Source: Purshia tridentata (lineage: Eukaryota > Streptophyta > Magnoliopsida > Rosales > Rosaceae). From it: a DNA stretch of 64,000 nucleotides. How positions within the stretch are numbered: position 1 is the stretch's first letter; each line of letters begins with the position of its first letter. The notes under the pieces were generated by a model, which saw nothing but the letters and a program-made list of their open reading frames with translations, searched no databases and was not told where the DNA came from. Below, piece after piece: positions 23,780-34,171 of this stretch. The translations under genes were made by a program, and so were the position numbers. The DNA is taken from positions 1-64,000 of the forward strand of contig QANT01003266.1 in assembly GCA_003254885.1 (NCBI GenBank). The letters are read 5' to 3'.

Positions 23780-24215
23780 ATCTACAAATGATATTTAACA
23801 ATGTATATATCTCATATTCTCTATCAAACTTGATATTTATACTTCGAAAATATATCAAATTCTTTTTTAGACCTAATATTTATACGTTGGTTATATATCA
23901 TATTCTTTGTCAAACATGATATTTATACCATGGTTATATATAAGATTTTCTCTCATACCTCATATTCATACCTTAGTTACATATCAAATTCTGTCTCAGA
24001 CCTCATATTTATACATTGGTCATACATCAGATTATATCTCATACCTGATATTTATACAATGTTTATACATCAGATTCTATCTTAAACTAGATATTGATAT
24101 CTTGTTTATATATCAGATTTTACCTCAGACCTGATATTGATACTTGGATTATATATCAAATTCCACATCAGACATGATAATTATACCTTAACTATATATT
24201 AGTGTTATTGTCAAA
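23780..24215 (+). repeat. 43-bp subterminal tandem repeat of CACTA2
   Basis: About ten imperfect copies with a constant 43-bp period. For instance the ATATCA(A/G)ATT core starts at 23,981, 24,024, 24,067, 24,110 and 24,153. Each unit carries ATATCAGATT, a CTCA(G/T)ACCT block and GATATTTATAC. The reading frames that cross it (23,596-24,134) are repeat artefacts. Confidence 0.92.
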
Positions 24216-24466
24216 TAGGATATCTATTGATCAGAATATCATATTTAAATATTGTAGATATCAGAAACAATAAAAATCTAATATTAATTCTATTTAGGAC
24301 ATCATATTTTAGAAAAAAAAAAAAGATATATAAAAGTATTTAGATATCAGTCAAACAACTGATATCTAAAAGGGGTACAATAGATAATGCCTCTAGATAT
24401 TTCGAATTCTTAACCCATTAGATATTAGTCCATGACTAATATCTAATAGAGTATTTTGTAGTAGTG

Positions 24467-25020
24467 GCATGACTCACGGGTGCAATGGGCAGTTGCACAG
24501 ACTACCCACTACTCCTAGTAACTGCCCACTATGTTGATAACTTCCCACTATACAGTTGACACCCCCAACTGCTACGCAACTACCCACTATGCATAACCTT
24601 TGGCACTATTGGAAGCCAACACTTGTTGCTGCTAGGAAGTTCCACACGCATACTAATCCATGATTTTGTGAAGTACATTAAGGCATGTTGTGCCCATACC
24701 TTGCTACCACCCTTGGCTACAACCATCTCCCAAAGATGCCTTCGTGTTGGACGAAGCCATGCAGCAGCATGCATGTGGAGCCTTCTTGTAGCGACAAGTG
24801 GTGGTTTCCAAGAGTATCAGCGGTTATCATCCACATAGTGGGTGGTAACCTAGCAGTAGGTTTCTTGGAAGTTAACCACCAAGGTAGTGAGTGGTTATTT
24901 GGATGGAGTTGGGTAGTGGAATTCACTTCCTAAGGATGTGGGTAGTTACTTAAGTGAGTGGGCTAGTGGTAGTTAACTCCCAATCATGTTAGTGGAGGAT
25001 AACTTCCCAAGGTAGTGGCT
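24467..25020. repeat. Right flank of CACTA2: GTGGTTACTT repeat block
   Basis: Continuation of the repeat family at 12,006-14,343, with ACTGCCCACTATG on one side and GGTAGTGAGTGGTTATTTGGA further on. A further copy is at about 26,113-26,460 (shared GTGTGGAGCC(T/C)CCTTG(C/T)A). No gene. Confidence 0.65.
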
Positions 25021-25029
25021 TAAGAAGCC

Positions 25030-25330
25030 AGAGCAGGCCCAAGAAAAGGTTGATGAAATGGAAGCTGTTGCCGACTAAGTCCTTGGTATAGTGTAAATCT
25101 CTTCGGATGATGAGGAACCCATGCCGATAGCTGAGCAAGAGATGAGTATTGGTTGGGGATCATTGATCCTCAAGAGGAGGAAGAGTTAGATCCTAAGATG
25201 GATGAGGCTGTACAAGAAGAACTAAAGGACACGCCTGAGGAGGAACCTTAAGAGTTCGAGATGGAAAAGGAAGAAGACCATGTGGAGGTCACAATTGAAG
25301 TTGAGATGGATTTCGAGCAAAGTTGCGAAA
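25030..25330 (+). repeat. Acidic-region fragment, inverted mate of 28,390-28,600
   Basis: The plus strand reads ISSDDEEPMPIAEQEM, which recurs on the minus strand at 28,390-28,600 as ISSDDEEPMPVAEQEM. Several stops interrupt the frame. It appears to belong to the same gypsy element as the neighbouring gag and integrase pieces. Confidence 0.65.
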
Positions 25331-25516
25331 AATAGCGTTGTTATAGTTGGTACCAGAGCTAAGTTTATATCGTAAGTGTGCATTTGTGGGGATTTTGGTA
25401 AAGTGTCCAGATTAATCTCGATGGAGATTGGCGAAGAGGCCCATAACATCCGTGTGAGGATTGTGTGAAGTGTACCCTAGGAGCTTGTGAGACTGGGTTG
25501 CTGTGAAAAGAGTACA

Positions 25517-26112
25517 AATGTTCCCTCAAACCGATGAAGGTTATAGCAATATTATGCTGATTCCAATAGCTCAACCCAATTCTTTTGACTAGCCGTCATA
25601 TAATGTCTGAGGTATTCCTCCAACAATTGATTTATTCTCTTAGTTTGTCAGTTTGTTTGAGGATGATTTCAATTCGAACCCCATCATGTAAAATAAAGTA
25701 GTCCAGAACCTGTCGATAAACCTTGCATCCCTATCATTTATGATGTCTTTAGACAAGCCAAAGTATTTCACCATGTACTTGTAAAACAACACTGCCATCA
25801 CATCCACATGACAAGCATGGGGTGTTGCAATGAACACAACATATTGTGAAAACAAATCAACCACCATCAAAATGGAACTCATTCTTCCAACCTTTGGCAA
25901 ACATGTAATGTAGTCCATAAACACAAACTGCCAAGTTCTTTCTGGTATAGGCAACGATTGCAGTAAACTCGCAACATTCTTCCTCTCGAGTTTATCCTAT
26001 TAACAAACCAAATAGGTTTTCACAGAGGCTTCAATATCTTCCTCCATTTTTAGCCAATAGTAAAATCTCAAAACCAAGGCTATCATTCGATCAATGCCAG
26101 GATGTCTAACCC
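25517..26112 (-). pseudogene. Ty3/gypsy integrase fragment, minus strand
   Basis: Integrase inserts element cDNA into the host genome. Read on the minus strand from 26,112, the sequence gives the HPGI...RMIALVLRFYYW end of the zinc-binding region, stops and degenerate cysteines, then the core domain with FMDYITCLPK (first catalytic Asp) and INDRDARF (second Asp). The frame ends in TN at 25,640 before the catalytic Glu; similarity continues out of frame to about 25,517. It is an inverted paralogue of 27,681-28,280. Stops and the missing Glu region in frame rule out activity. Confidence 0.85.
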
Positions 26113-26562
26113 ACTAAGGGTCAAGCATCTCTCGCACGGTTATATGATTGTAGCCAAGGGTGGCGATAAGACATGGGCGCAACATGCATTTTTCTTGGTC
26201 AAATTAAGCTATGCAACAGCATGTGTGTGGAGCCTCCTTGCAACGACAAGCGGCGGCTTTCAAGAGTGCCAACAGTTATGCATAGTAGGTGGTTACCAAA
26301 TGCAAAGTGGGCGGTTATCATCCACATAGTGGGTGGTTACCTAGCAGTTGAGGGGTGTCAACTACATAGTGGGAAGTTACCAACATAGTGGGTGGTTACT
26401 CCACATGATGGACGGTTATCACATAAATGTGTGCTTATCACTTCATAGCCATGAGAGAAATGTAGAGACTTAAAATGTCTCTTACTAAGAATTCTTGCAA
26501 GAACAAAGCAGTGAATTCAGAAGTGACTCCTATCAAAGGAACAACTACTATTATTCTTAAGG
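26113..26562. other. Repeat spacer between integrase and RT pieces
   Basis: No gene. Mostly the GTGGTTACC repeat family also seen at 24,467-25,020, with a short non-coding stretch after 26,460. Confidence 0.5.
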
Positions 26563-27500
26563 TTGGGCTATGGGATGCCGTTTAGGCTAACTAATGCCCT
26601 GACTACTTTCTATAATTTAATGAACAATGTCCTTTATGAGTATTTGGATTCATTTGTTGTGGTATACATGGATGATATAGTTATCTATAGTAATTGTTTG
26701 GAAAATCACTTAAAACACCTTCAGTCGGTTTTCTCGTGGCTTAAAGATTACCAACTTTATGTAAAGAAGGAAAAATGTGAATTTTTCTGCCAAGAAAGCA
26801 TGTTCTCGGGACATTTGGTGAGTAAAGGCAGTATACGAATGGATGGCAAGAAGGAGAAAGCCATCCTTGATTGGCCTACACTTATTAAGGTTTAGGATTT
26901 GAGATATTTTCTTGGGTTGGCAAATTACTACCATGATTTATCAAAAGGTATTCCAAGAAGGTGAATCCTTTGACAGATTTACAACGTAAGGACGCTAAGT
27001 AATGCTGAACAGATAAGTGTGAGGCGGCATTTGAGAAGGTCAAGCATGTAGTTGCTTCAGAGCCTCTCTTAAGATTGCCGAATTTTGAAATTCCTTTCGA
27101 AGTCCATACAGATGCCTCGGATAGAGCACTTGGTGGGGTGCTAGTCCAAGAAGGACACCCCATTGCGTTTGAAAGCTGAAAGTTGAAAGACGCTGAGCGG
27201 CAATATTCAACTCAAGAGAAAAAGATGGGTGGAGTTGTGCATTGTTTGGGCACTTAGAGACACTACTTGCTGGGTACTCATTTCACGGTGGTGAGAAATA
27301 ATGTCACTAACACCTACTTCAAGACTCAAAAGATGCTTAACTCTTAAGCAAGCATATTGGCAAGAGTTCTTGTCCGAATTTGATTTTGTGTGGATGCATA
27401 AATCTAGGAGGCAAAATCAAGTGGCCGATGCGTTGAGTTGTAAAGATGTTCAACAGTTTGTGCTGCCCTAACTCTTGTGCATTCGGTTTCTTTGAGAGAA
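26563..27500 (+). pseudogene. Ty3/gypsy reverse transcriptase and RNase H fragment
   Basis: RT copies element RNA to cDNA and RNase H removes the RNA strand. The frame from 26,563 shows MPFRLTNA, then FVVVYMDDIVIYS (catalytic YMDD at 26,665-26,676) and KKEKCEFF. A stop follows at 26,895, then DLRYFLGLANYY. RNase H follows with EVHTDASDRALGGVL (catalytic Asp kept) and a stop soon after IAFES, then degenerate sequence with many stops. The RT lacks its finger region upstream of MPF. The integrase at 27,590-28,280 follows in the normal gypsy order RT-RH-IN. Confidence 0.87.
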
Positions 27501-27589
27501 TTCAAGAAAAATCCAAGTCGGATGTAGCATACACCAAGCTTCAATAGCAAGTTAGGGAAGGATTTGTTCGAAGGTATTGGCTAGAGGAC

Positions 27590-28280
27590 GAGCTTTTGTA
27601 TGAAAAATGGGGTAGGGTCTATGTTCCTAGCGGGGGTGGTCAACGCAAGGAACTTATGCAAGAGATTCATGTCCCTCAATGGGCTAAACATCCTGCCATT
27701 AATCGGTTGATAGCCTTGGTTTCAAGATTTTACTATTGGCCCAAAATGGAGGAAGATGTTGTAGCCTATGTGCAAACCTGTTTGGTTTGTTAGCAAGGTA
27801 AATTAGAGAGGAAGAAGGATGTCGGTTTACTGCAACCATTGCCTATACCGGAAATGGCAGTTCGTGTCTATGGACTACATTACGTGTCTGCTAAAGGTTG
27901 AAGGAATGAGTTCCATTTTGGTGGTTGATTGGTTTTCAAAGTATGTTGTGTTCATTGCAACACCTCATGCTTGTCCTACGAATGTGACATCGGTGTTGTT
28001 TTACAAGTATGTGGTGAAATACTTTGGCTTACCTGAAGATATCATAAGTGATAGGGATGTAAGGTTTACTGATAGGTTTTGGATTGCTTTGGTTAACATG
28101 ATGGAGTTTAAATTGAAATTCTCTACAGCCAATCATCCACAAATGGATGGACAAACTGAGAGAATGAATCAATTGTTGGAGGAATACTTTAGGCATTATA
28201 TAATGGTTAGTCAGAAGAATTGGGTTGAGTTGTTGGAATCAGCACAATAATGCTATAACCTTCATTGGTCTTCAACTATG
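27590..28280 (+). pseudogene. Ty3/gypsy integrase, zinc finger and core
   Basis: The first frame (27,596-27,793) has the HHCC zinc-binding region: HVPQWAKHP, RFYYWPKMEEDV and TCLVC. A stop comes directly after the last Cys. After a frame change, 27,819-28,250 encodes the DDE core: VSMDYITC (Asp), IISDRDVRFTDRFW (Asp) and QTERMNQLLEEY (Glu), so the catalytic triad is intact. The domain ends at a stop at 28,248-28,250. The carboxy-terminal GPY/F-type region is not on this strand; a piece of it lies inverted next door at 28,285-28,430. Confidence 0.9.
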
Positions 28281-28284
28281 GCAA

Positions 28285-28620
28285 TGGGCCAAATAGACCA
28301 TCATATTTGGGAGCTAGACCTTTATGCATGGGCTCGCTACTGATCTTCTTCCAAATTTAAGAAGTAAGTTTAAGAAAAACCTTATCTCTAACTTGGAACT
28401 CAAGTGTCTCAAGATCTAACTCTTCCTCCTCTTGAGGATCAATCGCTTCTTGTCTAATACCCATCTCTTGCTCAGCTACCGGCATGGGTTCCTCATCATC
28501 TGAAGAGATATTCACTATCTCATGGACTTGATCGGCAGCAGCTCCCATCTCAGCAACCCCTCAATGGGCATGCCCTGCCTCGACTTCTTAAGCCATGAAA
28601 GCTTCCATCATGTCCTAGAA
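28285..28620 (-). pseudogene. Gypsy integrase C-terminal and acidic region, inverted
   Basis: The minus strand reads ISSDDEEPMPVAEQEM, then EEEELDLETLEFQVRDKVFL and a KLTSKF continuation, the start of the integrase carboxy-terminal domain that normally follows the core. Stops interrupt it on both sides. The acidic stretch before it is unusual for that position, which suggests a fusion of separate element pieces. Confidence 0.6.
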
Positions 28621-29375
28621 CACAACAAAAAGTGCTTGGTCATGGCTGCCACTGGAACTTTCACTACTTGAACTTGAGGATGAGGCTTTCATCTCACTCT
28701 CCTCATTGTCCATCTCCACAAAGTCTGGGACTTCACCCAAATCTACTCCTTGGTTCATCTATTTATGCCTCCTAGTTCTAGAAAGCCATTCATAATCATA
28801 AATTGACATAGTTTGTTTGTACTTTGAGTACATTGCACTATATTGCAGGAAGATGATGCACATCATTGGATTGTTTGGAATGACACTTGTGTACAACTTG
28901 AAGTGTCTTCCTAACAACTCTTTGTCCAAATACTCATGCACAAGTGTGTAGTAGCAATCTCGGATTCTTCCATGGTGGTTCCCAAGCCACTTCAACCTGC
29001 GCCCTATCTCTCAAAAAGTGAGCCATAGATGGACACCTCGTCTCTGTTGATAGCATACATTTCAACAAATAGTTCCATCATATCAAGTTGAGGTGCCTCC
29101 TCAAAGGCACCAGTCTCATTATTTGGTAGCGCTTGCAAGGCATTGTGGTATTGCAAGGAAGGAATTGCTCCCTCAATTTCTTCTTCAACGCATCATAGTC
29201 TTGAACATTAGGTATGTTTTCGCTGTCCACTTCTTAGACTTGAGCCCTCCACCACAACTTGGCATCTTCAGCCAAATACATGCTTGTCACCTAATTCTTT
29301 TCATTTTCCAACACGCGAATAGCTTTGAAGTCTTTCTCTATCCAAGTACAACTAACTAAAAACTTTCTGAAAAAA
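28621..29375 (-). pseudogene. Ty3/gypsy gag fragment, minus strand
   Basis: Read on the minus strand from about 29,375: DFKAIRVLENEKN, a stop, then VTSMYLAEDAKLWWRAQV (the gag A-x-LWWR hallmark), a further stop, then YDALKKKLREQFLP. Later frames include a Ser-rich stretch (SSSSSSSESSSGSHDQ) near 28,650. At least four stops or frame changes break it. It is a different gag type from those at 996 and 55,923 and matches the element whose acidic region is at 28,285-28,620. Confidence 0.68.
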
Positions 29376-29973
29376 GGGGTCTAAAATAAACACAAATTAA
29401 TACTAATAAATTCTAAAATTGAAACAAAAATCCTGAAAAATTCTAAAAGCTCAAAATAAAATACTGGAAAATTCTAGCACACTACATGTCTTGTTAACAA
29501 CCCACGCTACTCGACCCAATGCGAGCTCCCTCATCTAGCCACCAATCGACGAACAACTAATGGCATTTGACTCCTTTCACCTTCACCGTCCTTCTAAGTC
29601 CATTCCCGTGCCTTAACAAACGATGCAGGGACACGAACACGATCGGAGCCCTTGTTGGTGATCTCTATATTCTGATGTCATCGTGACTGTCAACCACCCA
29701 GAAACTCTTCCACTTGTCCAACTGATGAAGATGGTGACCTCAAATCCTGTTGATGATCACCTATGACAACATTAAAAGCCACAAGCCTAATGGCTGCTCT
29801 AGGGGTTTTTGGCAATTCTGAGTTCAATTTCTATGGACCCAAGTATCAATCTTGATCTCATGTCTCTACTTTTGCTATCAGCTGTGTTGGATTGAGCTGG
29901 AATTAAATGAAAATGATTACCATATTTTGGAACCCATGACCATCGCAATCTCCGCTGCATGTGGTGGGGGTTA
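29376..29973. other. Unassigned stretch
   Basis: No recognisable coding motif on either strand. Its base composition is less A+T-rich than its surroundings around 29,500-29,760. It could be gag leader sequence of the minus-strand element, but nothing in the sequence decides this. Confidence 0.3.
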
Positions 29974-30880
29974 CACTACTAGAAAAATGTCAATAAACAT
30001 CACTTTTTAAATATCAGTTTGTATATAAACTGATATTATAAATATTTATATATCAGTTTATTTTTGGGATGATGCCTTAATCCATAAACATATTAGCAGT
30101 TTTTTTCGATATCTTAAGGTTTCCCATTTTATTTGCTATTCATTAAAAACTGATATCTAAATCGTTAATTGATATCTTTGTTTCAGCTATCAAAAACAGA
30201 ATTGTATCAAAATTTTTGGAACTTACAAATTTTGACTATTTCCTAACACAGCCCTCCTTCTCAATCACAAATAGTAACACACACTATCACAAGCTCTGTC
30301 TCTGTCTGGTACCCTTACTGAGACACACACTCGATCATCGCCATTCTCTCCTTCTCTCTCGTTTTCATTCTCACTTAGACCTTGACGTTGAAGTTGCTGT
30401 CGATTGACCTTGGCGTCGATGGTCAAGCCTGAACTATCACATCCTCCTGGGTTAAGGCATCAAAAGGTAAGGTAAGCTCAGTCTCATCTCTCCTGGGTTC
30501 TTTCTTTCTATCTGTCCTCTTCTTTCTATCTCTCCTGGATTATCTTTTTCTCTCTGTCCTCTTCTTCTCTCCTGGATTCTCTCTTTCTCTCTATCCACTT
30601 CTTTCTTGCTATTTAGGTTTTTTTTTTTTTTCGAATTAGGGATTTTTTTAGGTTCGTTTGCTTCTTGAAGTTAGGGGTTTTCTCTTAATTTAGTAGTTTT
30701 CTTGGTTTTTAGTTTCTTTGGTGGGTATAAAGTTTTATTGGTGAATAATTTGATTAATTTGGGTCTAAAACTGGTGCATCTAAAATTGTACAAGTATCCT
30801 TGATTAGAAACTTACAAATTTTTTTCCATTTTTGATATTGTATGGAACATCTAAGTTTTGCGGAGGAGTTTGGTGAGAGT
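29974..30880 (+). mobile_element. CACTA element 3, 5' end
   Basis: Begins CACTACTAGAAAAATG at 29,974, almost identical to the CACTA1 terminus, and is followed by ATATCAGTTT-type subterminal repeats to about 30,210. A CT-rich leader follows at 30,240-30,400 and a donor (AAGGTAAGGTAAG) near 30,470. The layout matches the presumed 5' end of the CACTA2 gene. It is cut off near 30,880 by repeat Q; no right terminus was found. Confidence 0.72.
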
Positions 30881-30899
30881 TTGTCTCAGATGTTTGGTG

Positions 30900-31700
30900 A
30901 TGTTTGGAATTCTAGGAGCTGGGCTTGTGTGTGTAATTGGGCTTCCAAAATAAAAATGAATAGCTTTCAAATAAGCTAATTGTGCTGTTGGTACCAAAGA
31001 GAGAAGCCCAACATGTGTGACCCAAAGAGAATAAAAGAGAAAATAGAGAGCAAGTTAGGCTAGAAGACTCGCAGGTCATGCGACCTAGCCTAGCTCTTCG
31101 CGAGTCTAGCGAAGAGAAATGACAACGCATAAATAGGGAAGACTCCATGCAAAAGACATGTCGATTGGCTAGTTTGGTGCTACGTCAGCACACGTTGCGC
31201 CACATGGCGCGTGAAATTCTTCTTCATAGATTCTAATCTCTTATTTTCTTAACTTCATAAACTCACCAAAACTGGCTCAGGACTCAAAAACATACAAGGA
31301 AAATCCTACGGACTTGTCTTGACTAGTACTAATTTATCATTAGGAAAAATTTACTCTTTGATATTTTTCGAAAAATTTGGGAACTCAAAATTAAATTTTA
31401 GAAAATTAAAATACTAGATTCATTTGAAAATTCACAAGATAAGTTCCTAAATTCCGAAAAATACTAGGTATGTTCCATTGGTCTTCTAAACACAAAAACT
31501 ACCTCTTTCGTGAAGGCTTGCTACTGAAAAGACCTCTAGGTCTTCAAAGGAAAACAAATTCCCTTCATATAATAAATTCTCTTTAAAAATGATTTCTTTG
31601 CAAAATCTCCCAAAATGATTTTAGCAAGTAGAAATAGAAAAAAGAATGTATAAAAATTACTACTTCTCAAATAAATTAAAAAAATTAAATTTGAGAAAAT
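30900..31700. repeat. Dispersed repeat Q, copy 2
   Basis: Same orientation as 3,255-3,690. This copy extends further upstream, to a GCATAAATAGGG box near 31,130, as expected for an LTR promoter. No coding motif. Confidence 0.5.
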
Positions 31701-31855
31701 TTTCAGGTATCACAAGTGCCACCATAGAACTTCACCAGCCTAGATTTAAGAAATCGATCTTAAAAATTACCCTTGTGATTTTTCTCGCAGTCTTCAAAAG
31801 TTAATTAATTTATTTGCTAATTGGCTTGTTGATTTCCATGTTGGGTGCCAAGAAA

Positions 31856-32170
31856 CACTACAACAAAAAAATGGTGTTAGAGGTAGAACAGAAAAGCCAC
31901 AAACAATACCATTAGTGGCGTTTTTCAGCTTTATCTACCTCTATTGATAATGAGCAGCGGATAAGCAATAGCCCTAAATAGAGCGACTCTAAAAGGCATT
32001 AGCGACGGATAAAAAGTGTCTGGCAAATAAATCTGACGCTAAAAAAAACACGGACATCAAATTGATAAAACGCCACTATTGCTACTAGCAGCGGATTGTA
32101 ACAATAACAACGCCGCCATAGGCTATGGAAGCAGATACTGCTTATTCTACATATAATATTTTTTTTTGTT
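31856..32170 (+). mobile_element. CACTA-type terminus 4
   Basis: CACTACAACAAAAAAATGG at 31,856 is a typical CACTA/En-Spm end, preceded by AAA. The next 250 bp contain GCGACGGAT, AGCGGATAAG and GCGACTC motifs as subterminal repeats. They differ from the ATATCAGT type of elements 1-3, so this is another family. The partner terminus was not found. Confidence 0.55.
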
Positions 32171-34171
32171 TTTCGAAACAGTATGTTACAGTTGGCATAA
32201 AATATTCTTGTCAAATAAATAATTATAATATTTTTTTATTTATAATAATTAATACATAACATTAACATTTACATATGCAAATTCTTTATTAAATAAAGAT
32301 TAATAAAAAATATATAATACCCAAAATAAAACATTACACATAATTACAATTCAAGAATTCATGTTATCATACATGAAACAAACCAAAGAAATTATATTAT
32401 TTGTAATATTTGAACAAAATATATTTTATAGGGAAATTTTATTTAATATACCCAATTAATGTCAAAAACACTTTTTTAACCCCTCCCTCCCTTTCAATAT
32501 TTTATAACTCTTTGCCCTAATTCAGACAAAAATACCCCCTGATAAGAAGACCAAAATGCCCAATGGTTTATGACTGTATATCATCTTCTTCTCTTTCGTT
32601 TAACAGCGTGCCTTCTCTTTTTCTCATTCTCCTCTATTAATGGTTTATGGTTGTTCGGTAAGTTGAGTTGTGGAAGAGTCTTAAGACTCTTATAGTTATC
32701 CCAGAAAGAGTCCAAGAAGTCCAAGAAACTTGATGGCCCTAATGTCGAATTCCATTGCACTAAGAAGAAGATGACCAACCATGACGCCTTCTCCTCCAAG
32801 AACTCTGGCATCAACGCCTATTGCCTCAAGTATGTTTGTTTCTTTCTCTTTTTCCTAATTTGTTTTCTGGGTTTCATTTTAATTTCTTAGTTATACTTTG
32901 TCTTTTTATTGTATTGGTATAATTCTAGGTTTTGGGTTTTGGGAATTGATTAAGGTTGGATTTTGATCAATTTGGGGTTCTTGTTGTTATCTGATTATAA
33001 CAATGAGAACCCAAATTAAAAGAAAAACCATTATTTCTATTTCAAGTTCTTAGGTGACGTTTGCACCGCTCTTGAAAATTTCCAACAAAATCCCAACAAC
33101 AATACCTTGAACTCAATCCTCCCCTGTGATCAATTTGCTCTTAGCAACATCAGTTCTATATAATGTTGGTAAAAGGATCTCTAGCCGTATTAATGAGGTA
33201 ATTAAGTTTTTATTATGAGCAACCAAGTAGTAAACAAATTTAGATCTTTGTTGAAGTTGTGAAAAATTATTTCATATGTTCAAAATGGATCATTTCATAT
33301 CCAATAGCAATTACGAAGTGGTGGAACCTGTCAAAATGGATCATTCATATACAAAACATAGGAAATGTATACATGGGAATGGAAAGTCATGTGGAATGTC
33401 AAAGAAGGATACTTTCTCTAAGATCCTTCTCAACCACTACAAACCTTTGAAGAGATGTGCCAAGATGGTTTGGGCAGCAATGGTGTTCCTTGCAATGCTA
33501 ATGGTGTTGTTGGTTGTGTTGTGGACAACAAAAATCAATCTTGAGCAGAACTATCATTTTGGAGATGGTTCTGTAAAGCCACATTCTATAAAACCAAAAG
33601 TGTTTGAGTTAGGTACAAATCCAAATCCTAGATTGGTCTAGAAATTAAGGGGTGTGTTCAATATAGATTTCACTGGATTTTGAAAGAATTCATTTTTGAG
33701 TTCTAAAGTGCAATATTAGGATTAATATAGAACTAAAAGGCGCAAGTAGAGTTCCAAAAATTTTTAGGGTTTTATGAATTGATTTGGGTTGGTTTTGGTC
33801 AACTTGGGTTCTCATTGTTATCTAATTATAATGAGTTTTTTGGGGTGTTGAGCTCTATATTTTGGGAACAATTGCCTATAGTGTCTTATGCTTGTTAAGT
33901 TATTTGAAGAAATTGAAGGTTGTATATCACATATTCCATTTTGCGCAAGTACATCAGTGCGTTCTGTAGCTTTGTTTATTAAACTAAAAATTTGACTTGC
34001 CCATTACCACTTTAGGAAACATTATTGATTGTTGTTTAATGGGATTTTCTCAGGCGAGAATGACTTCATTTTTAAAATTTTGTGGATGCCAACACAATTT
34101 AGACATGGGGCAAGTTCTATTTGCTACAGCAATTTTTGGAATTTTGTGTCGACACACTGTCTACTCCATGT
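32171..34171. other. A+T-rich spacer with one unassigned small frame
   Basis: No recognised family. A plus-strand frame at 33,276-33,641 (121 codons) contains a hydrophobic stretch, VWAAMVFLAMLMVLLVVLW, followed by a short tail. A plus-strand stretch at 32,690-32,823 also stays open up to a GTATGT donor-like site. These could be exon relics of one host gene, but there is no homology that I recognise. Confidence 0.25.
33276..33641 (+). CDS. Hypothetical small membrane protein, doubtful
   Basis: 121 codons with a basic amino-terminal half (residues 1-70) and one candidate transmembrane helix at about residues 69-87, then about 35 polar residues. No family is recognised and no promoter or splice context supports the start. 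It may be an internal exon of a decayed gene or chance. Confidence 0.2.
   Translation: MFKMDHFISNSNYEVVEPVKMDHSYTKHRKCIHGNGKSCGMSKKDTFSKILLNHYKPLKRCAKMVWAAMVFLAMLMVLLVVLWTTKINLEQNYHFGDGSVKPHSIKPKVFELGTNPNPRLV

Larger units (their letters stand above)
14344..24466 (+). mobile_element. CACTA element 2, with nested LTR insertions
   Basis: The left terminus is CACTATAAGAAAAAAG at 14,344. The right terminus ends GTAGTAGTG at 24,466 (reverse complement CACTACTACAAAATAC). Both are flanked by GCA (14,341-14,343 and 24,467-24,469), a 3-bp target duplication as expected for CACTA elements. The 10.1-kb interval holds a left subterminal region (14,344-14,811), nested LTRs (14,812-21,040), a pyrimidine-rich leader with a GGTAAG donor near 21,238, a Ulp1-type last exon (23,399-23,485), and 43-bp subterminal repeats. 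Nothing resembling a transposase is present, so it is a deletion derivative. Its stop-to-terminus distance (981 bp) nearly equals that of CACTA1 (993 bp). Confidence 0.85.

Noticed and set aside
23596-24134. Two plus-strand frames with hydrophobic, Ile/Tyr-rich sequence
   Set aside because: The second frame and the end of the first are translations of the 43-bp subterminal repeat; the rest is A+T-rich tail of CACTA2.
30216-30407. 63-codon frame after the CACTA3 subterminal region
   Set aside because: CT-rich leader sequence similar to that of CACTA2; no conserved peptide.
32690-32830. Open plus-strand stretch with a Lys/Ser-rich peptide before a GTATGT
   Set aside because: Too short, no family recognised, and the surrounding DNA carries no matching exon. 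Kept only as a remark.
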